From Paenibacillus sp. FJAT-29882 (lineage in GTDB: Bacteria > Bacillota > Bacilli > Bacillales > DSM-1321): a stretch of DNA of 46,167 nucleotides. This document shows, one piece after another, positions 1-7,553 of the stretch (its first letter is position 1; every line of letters begins with the position of its first letter). The position numbers and the translations under genes are program-made. Where the stretch lies: contig NZ_LMVB01000004.1 of NCBI RefSeq assembly GCF_001510645.1, positions 541 to 46,707 of the forward strand, written 5' to 3'. The notes beneath the pieces were generated by a model. The model was not told where the DNA came from, did no database searches, and worked only from the letters and a program-made list of their open reading frames with translations.

Positions 1-58
1 TTGGTGGTTTATTATGTTTTGCACTATAAAAACCAGTTACTCCATTAGGAAACTTCAT
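1..58 (-). CDS. 5' end of an unknown protein (partial)
   Basis: Nineteen codons are visible before the window ends. The ATG at 58 follows a GAGGGTGGG ribosome binding site about 6 nt upstream. The peptide begins MKFPNGVTGFYSAKHNK. It is too short to assign a family. It shares the minus orientation of the next genes but is separated from them by about 270 bp. Confidence 0.5.
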   Translation of the reverse strand, partial: MKFPNGVTGFYSAKHNKPP

Positions 59-329
59 TAAGTAACCCACCCTCATTTTGTATTTTTATAGCCTATATTA
101 TCCATTCATTATTGAACTAACCTGCCCTTTAGTTTAAGTACATTTGTTCACAAACTTCCATATATCATTCAATTATTTCTATAAATCCAGTTTATACTCA
201 ACTACTTAATTAAGTTAGTCCTTTTACAACGAAATACCCCGTTAGATAAAAAATCCAAAGGGGTAAAACGGTATTCTCAGTAAACTAGTGATACCCATCT
301 TCTGGATATACTCAAATATTATACTAAAT
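59..329. other. intergenic region with a dispersed-repeat relic and a hairpin
   Basis: No gene is seen. Around 122-160 there is a CTGCCCTTTAGTTTAAGTACAT-type stretch that resembles others near 29365 and 2830. Between about 231 and 280 an imperfect inverted repeat (AATACCCCGTT / AACGGTATT) could form the 3' hairpin of the minus-strand gene that ends at 330, but no clear T-run follows it. Confidence 0.3.
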
Positions 330-1616
330 TCACTTACTTTTTGGAGCCTTTGGGTACTTTCTACTTTCCCAGGAGTGCGTTCTTTTGATTTCTAAATCAT
401 TAATTAAGAAATAATCATAATGAATTTGTTCGCTTCCTATTGGATCATCCCATGTGCAATCCAAGTGATACCAATCGCCATAAACTTTCACCATATTCCA
501 AGCATGTGCTGCTCTTGATCCTAATTGCTTAACTTTCGCTTCACCTAGAATGATAAGTGTTTCTATACCGATTTCGTTCAACAAGCGGTAGGCCAGTTGT
601 GCATATCCTTGACAAACAGTTCGTCTTTTCACCAACGCAGCATAAGCAGTGTATTCTGTAAGTGATTGATCATAATCTACAGATTGGACAATAAAGTCAT
701 GAATGAATTTTACTTTTTGGACTTCGGATAGATGCATCGGAATGGTTTTAATGATCTCACTTATTTTGCGATCGACTATTAATTCTTGTTCTTTTGTTGT
801 TTGATACAACATTTTAATATCGATTTTATTATGTCCGTTCATATAAGAAATTTGAAATTCTTGTGACCTAATGGAACGCTCTAGATAGTGATCTTTACGT
901 AGAATCTGTTCAAAAGCAAGTTGAATCACTTTTTGAGCTTGTTTCATGCTCATATTATTTAGATTTATTTGAAAAGATGAAAGTCGATTAATTAGTTTTT
1001 CATACAGAGTTTGCTCAGTTCCTGTAAACTGATAAGGATATGAATGTAAGGCCGGTATCCCTGTTGAATGAGTGGGTTCATATACAGCTAACCCATAATC
1101 CTTGCAAACATCTGCTAAGCCTCCATAAAAACCGCTACCGACCGGATTGATTTTCCAATGGTTTTGATGTCGATATAGTTCAAATAATATCAATGCTGTT
1201 TCGTTTAAAAAAGGTCCGTTCATCGAAAATGAAAGAATAGATGAATTAGAGTCACCGTTTTGAATTTCTAAATGAACCATTGAAATGTCTTGAAAGGTTT
1301 GTTTAGTATGAGCGGATTCGTGGATGGTTAATACAAAAGCAACTTTCTGAATAGACTTTGATACACAGGCTAAATTCACTTTGAACTGCTCTTTTTGTAT
1401 TAAAGTTGGTTTCAGCCGAATAACGGATTGATCAGTTGAAGATGGATTGTTGTAAAAAATCATATTTGAATCTTGATGAACCTGTCCATCTCCTTCTAAT
1501 AAAAAGGCAGAAACATCCATATCAAAATTAGCCGGTGCACTCCATCCTATATTAATATCCAATTTATTTATAGAAGATTCGATTGGGTATTTTTCTCCTT
1601 TTTTTAATAGCTTCAT
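330..1616 (-). CDS. TerD-domain / transglutaminase-like fusion protein
   Basis: The 428-residue protein has two recognisable parts. Residues about 1-180 resemble the TerD (tellurium-resistance, calcium-binding stress) fold, including an N-terminal MKLLKKGEKYPIE and a DVCKDYGLAVYEPT-type end. Residues about 300-428 are a transglutaminase-like cysteine protease fold with a plausible triad: Cys335 (VCQGYA), His371 (AAHAWN) and Asp386 (LDCTWDD). I chose ATG 1616 rather than TTG 1634 because GAAGG lies 9 nt upstream and family TerD proteins start this way. The start overlaps the end region of the upstream metallopeptidase, so the two are probably translationally coupled. There is no signal peptide, so it is probably cytoplasmic. 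The domain calls are firm; the substrate is unknown. Confidence 0.85.
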   Translation of the reverse strand: MKLLKKGEKYPIESSINKLDINIGWSAPANFDMDVSAFLLEGDGQVHQDSNMIFYNNPSSTDQSVIRLKPTLIQKEQFKVNLACVSKSIQKVAFVLTIHESAHTKQTFQDISMVHLEIQNGDSNSSILSFSMNGPFLNETALILFELYRHQNHWKINPVGSGFYGGLADVCKDYGLAVYEPTHSTGIPALHSYPYQFTGTEQTLYEKLINRLSSFQINLNNMSMKQAQKVIQLAFEQILRKDHYLERSIRSQEFQISYMNGHNKIDIKMLYQTTKEQELIVDRKISEIIKTIPMHLSEVQKVKFIHDFIVQSVDYDQSLTEYTAYAALVKRRTVCQGYAQLAYRLLNEIGIETLIILGEAKVKQLGSRAAHAWNMVKVYGDWYHLDCTWDDPIGSEQIHYDYFLINDLEIKRTHSWESRKYPKAPKSK

Positions 1617-1620
1617 AGCT

Positions 1621-2199
1621 TCATACCTTCGCAACCTTTAGAACATCAATAATGAAATTCTCTCTATTTTTTATGTTTAGAACATTACAGTAGTCTTCCA
1701 AGATCTCTTTGGCTATTTCCTCTGTAAGTTTGTCGTTCCGACTTGCAAAAAAAGCAATTTGCTTAGATGTTGGATAGCCAACCAAGTAAGCCGAACGATT
1801 CTTGTCGTGATATTTGGGGTCTTTGAATTTCATCTCGATTTCCCAAATATCTGATTCAGTTTTCATTCCGCTGTACGTATATCCACCAATAGATGCTCTT
1901 AACTCAAACATCAAGTTGTAAGCATAAAACTTTTTCGCGAAAGATCTGTACAGATTTTTAAATTTGGTTTGAGGATCTCGATTCTTATAATGGGTTAGTT
2001 CGTGTGCTATTAAACTCTCGACTAATTTTGGTTCCTCATTGACCAACTTTGCTAGCCCCTTAGTCATTTTAATCTTCTTGAAACCAGCAGTAGCATTTAG
2101 TTTGTCATTACCTCCACCGATTTTAATAGGAGGTGCTTGTATCCTCATTTGTTGTGCAATTTTTTTATACATTGTCTGTACTTCTGTTTTGTAAGTCAT
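1621..2199 (-). CDS. small zinc metallopeptidase-like protein (HExxH)
   Basis: The 192-residue protein has an HELTH zinc-protease motif at residues 66-70. Glu99 in MFELRA is a possible third ligand, as in M48-like or SprT-like gluzincins. There is no signal peptide or clear membrane segment, so a cytoplasmic protease role is likely. ATG 2199 is preceded by AAAGGAGAAAG. Its stop lies just upstream of the TerD-transglutaminase gene, giving a two-gene operon that pairs two predicted peptidase folds. Exact family (M48, SprT or other) cannot be settled by eye. Confidence 0.75.
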   Translation of the reverse strand: MTYKTEVQTMYKKIAQQMRIQAPPIKIGGGNDKLNATAGFKKIKMTKGLAKLVNEEPKLVESLIAHELTHYKNRDPQTKFKNLYRSFAKKFYAYNLMFELRASIGGYTYSGMKTESDIWEIEMKFKDPKYHDKNRSAYLVGYPTSKQIAFFASRNDKLTEEIAKEILEDYCNVLNIKNRENFIIDVLKVAKV

Positions 2200-2297
2200 A
2201 TTTTCTTTCTCCTTTCAACAAGACTGATATATAAACAACTTTATTATTCGTTGATTCAATACGATAATGTTCTAATCCTTTATGGTGTACGCGCTGA

Positions 2298-2332
2298 AAA
2301 ATCCACCAGTTCAGTAACTGGTGGATTAAACG
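2298..2332 (-). terminator. terminator of truncated Rpn copy
   Basis: The stem is CCACCAGTT / AACTGGTGG with a 4-nt loop, followed by T5 on the minus strand. The same hairpin occurs in the second copy at about 2942-2976. Confidence 0.7.
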
Positions 2333-2336
2333 CTAG

Positions 2337-2689
2337 TTAATTTATCTTCAACAATCGTTTTAGCTCATCCTCTGAATAGGGAGTGTGTTTAGAGGCCTCT
2401 GCAATCGTCATCCCGCTGTTTAAAAGACTTTGGACCACTTTAAGTATTCCGTTATCTTCAGCATCCTTTAAACGGCTTCTTTCGTCAGACAGAGCCTTTT
2501 CTCTCGCTTCGTATTCTCTCCTTGTTTCGGGGTCCGCACTTAGTTTTAAAAGCTTTTGCTCGGCCTTATTAACAATAACATCCATGCTAAGTACCTCCTT
2601 CAATTCTCCTTCTGATACATAATCTTTCAAAAATAATAACCATCTATGGAGCGGATTATACAAATCATACGGGATTTCCTGAAATTTAG
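2337..2689 (-). pseudogene. 3' fragment of a Rpn-family nuclease gene
   Basis: About 108 codons remain, matching the last third of the intact paralogue at 2981-3811. That covers YNPLHRWLLFLKD through the C-terminal helical tail SEDELKRLLKIN. The N-terminal nuclease core is missing and the sequence changes abruptly near 2689, so this is a truncated duplicate. It keeps its stop codon and terminator. It might still encode a C-terminal-only peptide, but no ribosome binding site was noted. Confidence 0.8.
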
Positions 2690-2691
2690 GA

Positions 2692-2860
2692 AGCTGTAAC
2701 CTTGGAATAAAGTTTGATTAAAAATACCTCACAAACCCATATTTCAGGATAAATTTGAAAAATCCCTTTCATTTTTAAACAACTATTTTATTTTTTAATC
2801 ATCTTTATTATTTCTACACAACTGCGCCGCTAGTTTAAGGGCAATCCTTCTCAATGGAAT
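2692..2860. mobile_element. relic of an element end related to the 30198-30830 element
   Basis: The stretch beginning TGTAACCTTGGAATAAAG and continuing GTTTGATT resembles the left end of the 633-bp element at 30198. It begins exactly where the truncated Rpn copy loses homology. No matching right end or target duplication was found, so it is a degraded relic or an end left after deletion. The following DNA to 2860 holds no gene. Confidence 0.4.
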
Positions 2861-3349
2861 AACAAGACTGATATATATACAACTTTATTATTCGTTGATC
2901 CAAAACAATAATATTCTAATCCTTTATGGCGTGCGCACTGAAAAATCCACCAGTTCAGTAACTGGTGGATTAAACGCTAGTTAATTTATCTTCAACAATC
3001 GTTTTAGCTCATCCTCTGAATAGGGAGTGTGTTTAGAGGCCTCTGCAATCGTCATCCCGTTGTTTAAAAGACTTTGGACCACTTTAAGTATTCCGTTAAG
3101 TATTCCGTTATCTTCAGCATCCTTTAAACGGCTTCTTTCGTCAGACAGAGCCTTTTCTCTCGCTTCGTATTCTCTCCTTGTTTCGGGGTCTGCACTTAGT
3201 TTTAAAAGCTTTTGCTCGGCCTTATTTACAATAACATCCATGCTAAGTACCTCCTTCAATTCTTCTTCTGATACATCATCTTTCAAAAATAATAACCATC
3301 TATGGAGCGGATTATACAAATCATACGGGATTTCCTGAAATTTGGGAAT
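2861..3349. repeat. direct repeat copy 2 (within intact Rpn gene)
   Basis: Partner of 2217-2689. It includes the flank AACAAGACTGATATATA, the terminator and the 3' third of the intact Rpn gene. It carries a 12-bp tandem duplication that adds NGIL to the protein. Confidence 0.85.
2942..2976 (-). terminator. terminator of the intact Rpn gene
   Basis: CCACCAGTT / AACTGGTGG stem, CAGT loop, then TTTTT on the minus strand. It lies 5-40 bp after the stop codon. Confidence 0.75.
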
Positions 3350-3811
3350 CTCAATGAAATGGACTTCTAATAAATCAGTTAATAAATTCAAAGTTTTCTT
3401 CTCAAATAATTTATATGTTGAATGAAAATATTCATCGTGTAATTCATCTAGTTTAAAATCTAAGATATTAATTGTTATGGTTTTTTTAAGAGATTCGTAA
3501 TGACTACCTGATTCAAAACCTTCAACAAATAATTTAGACCAATAAAATAATGTTCTAGGAACCATATTGTTTTGATTTAACAATTGGACCTCTATATTAA
3601 ACTTTTCACCTGTTTTAGTTTTAGCTTTAATATCCAGGATGCCTAATTTATCTTCTTTAGATTCGCGCTCTAATTGCTCACTCTCTATAGATATGTTTAC
3701 TATGTCAGAATATAATATGGCATTTAAGAATCCAATTAACAAATCATTATCTTTTTCTTCTCCAAATAATTTCTTAAACAAAAAATCGTTTAATGGATTG
3801 AGTCGTTTCAT
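2981..3811 (-). CDS. Rpn family PD-(D/E)XK nuclease / transposase-like protein
   Basis: The protein has 276 residues from ATG 3811, which is preceded by AGGGGG at about 8 nt; the upstream in-frame codons lack such a site. The N-terminus MKRLNPLNDFLFKKLFG is typical of the Rpn / PF12784 family. The core LDIKAKTKTGEKFNIEVQ supplies the D...ExQ nuclease residues. Family members are recombination-promoting nucleases; the C-terminal helical tail (AEASKHTPYSEDELKRLL) is a variable module. A 12-bp tandem duplication gives the NGILNGIL tail. The gene stands alone with its own terminator. A role in defence or DNA exchange is inference. Confidence 0.85.
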   Translation of the reverse strand: MKRLNPLNDFLFKKLFGEEKDNDLLIGFLNAILYSDIVNISIESEQLERESKEDKLGILDIKAKTKTGEKFNIEVQLLNQNNMVPRTLFYWSKLFVEGFESGSHYESLKKTITINILDFKLDELHDEYFHSTYKLFEKKTLNLLTDLLEVHFIEIPKFQEIPYDLYNPLHRWLLFLKDDVSEEELKEVLSMDVIVNKAEQKLLKLSADPETRREYEAREKALSDERSRLKDAEDNGILNGILKVVQSLLNNGMTIAEASKHTPYSEDELKRLLKIN

Positions 3812-3960
3812 GTTTAATCCCCCTGAATAATAATATAATAACACTTAAGGCGATAGTTTCTCTACTATGAAAACCCCTGCTAGTAGATAACAAGGGTTGT
3901 CGATTCCTCTATTTTTAATTAATCTTTTCACAAAATAGTCTTTCGTTATTTTACTTAATT

Positions 3961-5079
3961 TTAATTAGTCTTAACTGGTAATATTAATTGTGTCAAAGAA
4001 GTATCTTTGGCTGAAGTTACTAGAAATGGCCGCATTGCTCCCGAAAACTTTATGGTTACATCTATGCAATCAGCAAATGACTGCAAGGCACTTTTCATAA
4101 ACTTTGCACTGAATGAAATGGTTGTATCATCTCCACTAATTGCCGCAGCAACTTCTTCTACTACTTTTCCAACTTCCTGATTATTAGAAGTCAATAAAAA
4201 GTGATCTTTTTTTGTTTCAAGCTGGACCACATGATTTTTACCGTCTTTAGCTAAAAGATTACAGCGCTCGATTGCCTCAATAAAAGCTTTAACATTTACG
4301 GTCACGTCAGTATCAGATGTTTTAGGGACTAAACCAAGTACTCCTGGATAATTCCCATCTAATAACCTAGAGTAAAATTTTAATTCGGGTGTCAGAAATA
4401 ATATTTGTGTATCTGTTAATATTATTTCTACAAGTTCCTCTGGTTCAACTAATACTTTAGAAAACTCAATTAATGATCTAGCTGGCACTACAACTTTTTT
4501 AGGTTCAGCATCCACCTGTACCGTTTTTATACTCAAACGGTGGCTATCAGTTGTTGTAACAATCAATCCATCACTGATATCTAAGCTTATCCCTGTTAAA
4601 ATCGGTCTGGCTTCACTCGTAGATACGCAAAATGCAGTTTGATCAACAATCATTTTTATTTGGCTGGCGGTTAATGAAAAATCTGCCTTTCCTTCAATAT
4701 TAGGAAGCTTAGGATATTCTTCAGGATCCAAGCCTTTTAAGGAGAAAGAAGATTTTCCAGATAAAATGATTGTTTCAAAGTTCTTTTTCACTTCAATAGT
4801 AATCTCATCTTTAGGTAGTTTACGGATTATCTCAGAGAAGAATTTAGCATTTAATACTATACTCCCTTCTTTAATAATCTCTACGACCTCTTCGCCTTTA
4901 AATTCTTTAGGCAATACTCTTTCGATACTAATATGAGTATCAGAGGCTAACAATGTTACTTTTTCGGTAGCTACAATTTTAATTCCTGTCAAGATAGCTT
5001 GATTAACTTTAGGGCTAATCGCTTTGATTACATCATTTACCGCTCTTACCAAGAATTCTTTTTTGATTACAAGTTTCAT
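3961..5079 (-). CDS. dnaN: DNA polymerase III beta sliding clamp
   Basis: The 372-residue protein has the full length and three-domain layout of bacterial beta clamps, from MKLVIKKEFLVRAVNDVIKAIS to the C-terminal QLILPVKTN. Recognisable segments include LDPEEYPKLP and SHRLSIKT. It encircles DNA and tethers polymerases and other clamp binders. ATG 5079 follows GGAGGAAT. It is the third gene after the primase-like protein and SSB, all minus strand. On a plasmid it would be an extra clamp beside the host's. The terminal motif differs from the usual clamp C-terminus (often ...PVR), which is consistent with divergence. Confidence 0.93.
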   Translation of the reverse strand: MKLVIKKEFLVRAVNDVIKAISPKVNQAILTGIKIVATEKVTLLASDTHISIERVLPKEFKGEEVVEIIKEGSIVLNAKFFSEIIRKLPKDEITIEVKKNFETIILSGKSSFSLKGLDPEEYPKLPNIEGKADFSLTASQIKMIVDQTAFCVSTSEARPILTGISLDISDGLIVTTTDSHRLSIKTVQVDAEPKKVVVPARSLIEFSKVLVEPEELVEIILTDTQILFLTPELKFYSRLLDGNYPGVLGLVPKTSDTDVTVNVKAFIEAIERCNLLAKDGKNHVVQLETKKDHFLLTSNNQEVGKVVEEVAAAISGDDTTISFSAKFMKSALQSFADCIDVTIKFSGAMRPFLVTSAKDTSLTQLILPVKTN

Positions 5080-5186
5080 TTCTATTCCTCCAATAATTTG
5101 TTTTATAGATTAGTTTTCAATTACATTACCTCGTATTTTTAAACATTGAGAATTTAGCCCATTAACTGAAGAAAAAAGTAAAATAA

Positions 5187-5215
5187 ATCCCCAAGCTCTT
5201 AGCAAGGGGAAAATA
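5187..5215 (-). terminator. hairpin between ssb and dnaN
   Basis: TCCCC...GGGGA stem extended by TTGC/GCTT-type pairing, followed on the minus strand by TTTATTTTAC. It may partly end ssb transcripts before the clamp gene. Confidence 0.45.
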
Positions 5216-5227
5216 TTTTAATATATA

Positions 5228-5539
5228 TCACTTTTTAGGTGCATCATAAAAGTCTATTTCATAAACCTCTATTTCGAATCCAGGAACAGTTTTGCCGTTC
5301 ACTTTGTAAGCAGAGGTACGAACCTTCCCTTCTATACCTACTCGCTGTCCTTTAACAAGGTATTGACTTGCATTTTCAGCCATTTGTCTCCATAACACCA
5401 GTGGTATAAAATCGGTTTTTTTAAAGGTACCTTTCTTAGATTCTACAGCTAAAGTAAAAGTACATTTAGCTATTCCATTTGAAGTATAATCTAATTCTGG
5501 ATCTTTAGTTAATCTTCCGACTGCAATAAAATTTTGCAT
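5228..5539 (-). CDS. ssb: short single-stranded DNA-binding protein
   Basis: The 103-residue protein is an OB fold starting MQNFIAVGRLTKDPELDYTSNG, with TLAVESK, DFIPLVLWRQMAENASQYLVKGQ and IEGKV, as in SSB. It ends at YDAPKK. It therefore lacks the disordered linker and acidic DDDIPF-type tip that recruits repair and replication partners in chromosomal SSB. It binds ssDNA during plasmid replication. ATG 5539 is preceded by GGGGG. It starts 10 bp after the primase-like gene's stop, so the two are co-transcribed. Confidence 0.92.
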   Translation of the reverse strand: MQNFIAVGRLTKDPELDYTSNGIAKCTFTLAVESKKGTFKKTDFIPLVLWRQMAENASQYLVKGQRVGIEGKVRTSAYKVNGKTVPGFEIEVYEIDFYDAPKK

Positions 5540-5548
5540 AGTATCCCC

Positions 5549-6916
5549 CTAAGCTACATGTAGTTGGCTTAAGTCTACCTTTTTATGCGCTCCAGAGCGA
5601 AGATTTACCTCAATGGGTAGCTTCCCTTGATGTAATAGATCATCCAAGCCTTTGCCATCTCTAATATCCCAAGTCCACAATAGGACTTCTATACCTAACT
5701 TCATAACTTCCATGGCAAACTCTCTTAATTTATCCATTAGGTTTTTCTGTTTCTTTTGCGATTTTATAGAGTCATCTTGCAGCTTTAAGGTATCCATATC
5801 ATAAGCTATGATAAACTTCTTGGTTTCCCATTCTTTAAGGAGCGGAATAATATCTTTGAAATTACCGAGTCCTGGCGCTCCAGTTACCGGTATCTCAAGT
5901 TTTTTAGCACTTATGATACTTTTATGCTCGCCTTCTGTACCTAGGACAACATTGACTCTCATTAATTCTGATAGATCGGTACCCACTTCCCAAATTTTAA
6001 TTTGCGAAATAGGTGGAACCACATTAATAGGTGCACCAGATGATGCTCCATTTCGCTTCCATTTTAGTTTATTAGTTTCAATTGTCGTATTATCTGAAGA
6101 GGAAAACCAAATATATTTAGGGTTACCTTGATCTCTCCTTACTCGTAACCTTACAATCTGACCTTTTTGATTTCTGACTGGAATAAAATAACCTGAACCA
6201 GCGGATAGCATCCAGACCCAATATCCTTTATTATCATTATCTCGTTCTAACAATTCTTTCGGGAATGGTAAATTATAACCCTCTGGAATAAATCGCTGAA
6301 AAAAACCAGGGACTCGTTCTAGAGGATATCCTTTAGAAATGAGTTGTTGGATAATATGTATGGACTCCTGTGGAGTCGGAACTGATCTTAATCCAACTGT
6401 AATGATATCGTCTTTGGAATATTTTCTGGTTTCTATCCATTCTTTAGCGTGTTCATTCCGAATGGGACAGAGTGAAAGAAATGCGCGATATACTTTATCA
6501 CATACATCGTCATGCTGAGCAAGAATCTCTTTTTGTACTGGCCTGGGGATGTATTCCCTCTTTTGGATGGCTTCTTGTGTTGTACCATCTTCGTATTCAA
6601 TAGGGATACCCATCAAATTAGCTACCCCTTCAATTGATTTTACAAAGTATTTTTTATCGCCGCTGCCGTATTCATGCCATGAGTAATAAGATAAAGAGCT
6701 ATTACCACCTGCACCGCATCCACCATTACCAAAGCATTTAAAGATGTTTTTATAAGCTTCAATATACGTATCAGGATTTTCATTATGTGTCGGATTTGGG
6801 CAATATACTTGATATTGTTTTCCCACTTTTTTAGGACTATGACCCAAAGCGCTTGCTACATCAACGATTGGAACCCTAATTACATCATCAATTGTTTTTT
6901 GACTAATACGTGCCAA
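5549..6916 (-). CDS. primase-like protein: CHC2-type zinc finger plus Toprim-like domain
   Basis: The protein has 455 residues. Residues 39-67 give a zinc finger (Cys39, His44, Cys61, Cys67) as in DnaG-type CHC2 primases. A C-terminal Toprim-like region carries TEGEHK (Glu328) and AYDMD (Asp373, Asp375), with DGKGLDDLL near the end. No helicase domain follows. It probably makes primers or acts in plasmid replication initiation. The start is TTG 6916, decided by AAGGAGG 7 nt upstream. It is first in a module with ssb and dnaN, behind a roughly 185-nt leader with a terminator hairpin. Confidence 0.85.
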   Translation of the reverse strand: MARISQKTIDDVIRVPIVDVASALGHSPKKVGKQYQVYCPNPTHNENPDTYIEAYKNIFKCFGNGGCGAGGNSSLSYYSWHEYGSGDKKYFVKSIEGVANLMGIPIEYEDGTTQEAIQKREYIPRPVQKEILAQHDDVCDKVYRAFLSLCPIRNEHAKEWIETRKYSKDDIITVGLRSVPTPQESIHIIQQLISKGYPLERVPGFFQRFIPEGYNLPFPKELLERDNDNKGYWVWMLSAGSGYFIPVRNQKGQIVRLRVRRDQGNPKYIWFSSSDNTTIETNKLKWKRNGASSGAPINVVPPISQIKIWEVGTDLSELMRVNVVLGTEGEHKSIISAKKLEIPVTGAPGLGNFKDIIPLLKEWETKKFIIAYDMDTLKLQDDSIKSQKKQKNLMDKLREFAMEVMKLGIEVLLWTWDIRDGKGLDDLLHQGKLPIEVNLRSGAHKKVDLSQLHVA

Positions 6917-6980
6917 TTTGATTCCTCCTTATTAGATTTCCTTAAAAAGTTTTTTGAGTTTATATCGCTTTTTAGCACAA

Positions 6981-7047
6981 AAAAACTCAACACAATGAAC
7001 GAGAATGTCCCCTTTAAGAGATTTCGTTCACTCTGTTGAGTGTTTTT
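6981..7047 (-). terminator. terminator-like hairpin in the primase leader (possible attenuator)
   Basis: Long arms, 6981-7002 (AAAAACTCAACACAATGAACGA) and 7024-7047, pair with only about two mismatches. On the minus strand the second arm ends in a T-run, GTTTTTTTGTGC. It lies about 65 bp upstream of the primase start and downstream of a predicted promoter, so it can act as an attenuator as well as a terminator for the small upstream gene. A smaller hairpin, CCTCCCTCATGGGTGG (7061-7076), precedes it. Confidence 0.65.
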
Positions 7048-7106
7048 GAGTAAAGTCTTTCCTCCCTCATGGGTGGAAAATAAAATAAAAAAATAGAATA
7101 TAATCT

Positions 7107-7135
7107 AGTATAACATTTATTTTATTAATAGTAAA
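7107..7135 (-). promoter_or_regulatory. predicted promoter of the primase-ssb-dnaN leader
   Basis: On the minus strand TTTACT (7135-7130) and TATACT (7112-7107) are 17 bp apart, a sigma-A-like arrangement. A transcript would start near 7100 and run through the leader hairpins into the primase gene. Confidence 0.45.
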
Positions 7136-7167
7136 ATTTACTCAAGAATACTCTGAATACAATTGTT

Positions 7168-7383
7168 TTAATTAAGAGTTTTAATATCTTTACCTTGTAA
7201 AGACATTATATGAGCATTTAGTTGTTCAGCAGCATCCACTTCATATTTTAAATCTAGTTCTACATTTTTAATTTCGTTGTTATAACCCATTAAAAATATA
7301 CTCTGATTGATAATGAATATAGTCGAAAAAAAGGTAATTAGAGAAAAAATAGTATACATAAAAGATTTCTTAATTCTAAACAT
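7168..7383 (-). CDS. small single-pass membrane protein
   Basis: The protein has 71 residues from ATG 7383. An AAGGAGG site 6 nt upstream makes this the start rather than the longer frame. Residues about 8-32 form one hydrophobic helix (TIFSLITFFSTIFIINQSIF), followed by a charged soluble tail ending KDIKTLN. The topology suggests N-in, C-out, with the tail on the cell surface. No family recognised. It lies between the initiator and primase genes and has its own upstream and downstream hairpins. Confidence 0.6.
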   Translation of the reverse strand: MFRIKKSFMYTIFSLITFFSTIFIINQSIFLMGYNNEIKNVELDLKYEVDAAEQLNAHIMSLQGKDIKTLN

Positions 7384-7407
7384 GGTATTCCTCCTTCTAA
7401 AAAGATT

Positions 7408-7460
7408 AAAAAGGGAAGAACCGTATAGCAAAAAAGCTAAAACAGGGTCCTTCCCTTTTT
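7408..7460 (-). terminator. terminator-like hairpin just upstream of the small membrane protein
   Basis: Arms 7408-7422 and 7446-7460 (AAAAAGGGAAGAACC / GGTCCTTCCCTTTTT) pair at 14 of 15 positions, with an inner AGC/GCT stem. On the minus strand it ends CCCTTTTTAATCTTTTT, about 25 nt before the start codon. It can end transcripts of the initiator gene's opposite neighbour or attenuate this gene. Confidence 0.6.
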
Positions 7461-7553
7461 ATAGACAAGTAAACGAGATATTTTTAAAGATCTATTAAAG
7501 TATATAGAAAATTCGAGCTAATATGGTGCTTTATTAGAAAGTGATGGTCTAAT

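Larger units (their letters stand above)
2217..2689. repeat. direct repeat copy 1 (truncated Rpn gene plus flank)
   Basis: This block is nearly identical to 2861-3349: it starts with AACAAGACTGATATATA and runs through the terminator and the 3' end of a Rpn-family gene. The offset is 644 bp at the start and 656 bp at the end, because copy 2 carries an extra 12-bp tandem (AAGTATTCCGTT). Homology stops near 2689, where a sequence resembling an element end (TTGGAATAAAGTTTGATT) begins. Confidence 0.85.

Noticed and set aside
2383..2622. Plus-strand open frame in the Rpn duplicate (and a twin at 3027-3338)
   Set aside because: Both are shadows of the real minus-strand Rpn frame; they exist twice only because the DNA is duplicated, and have no ribosome binding site.
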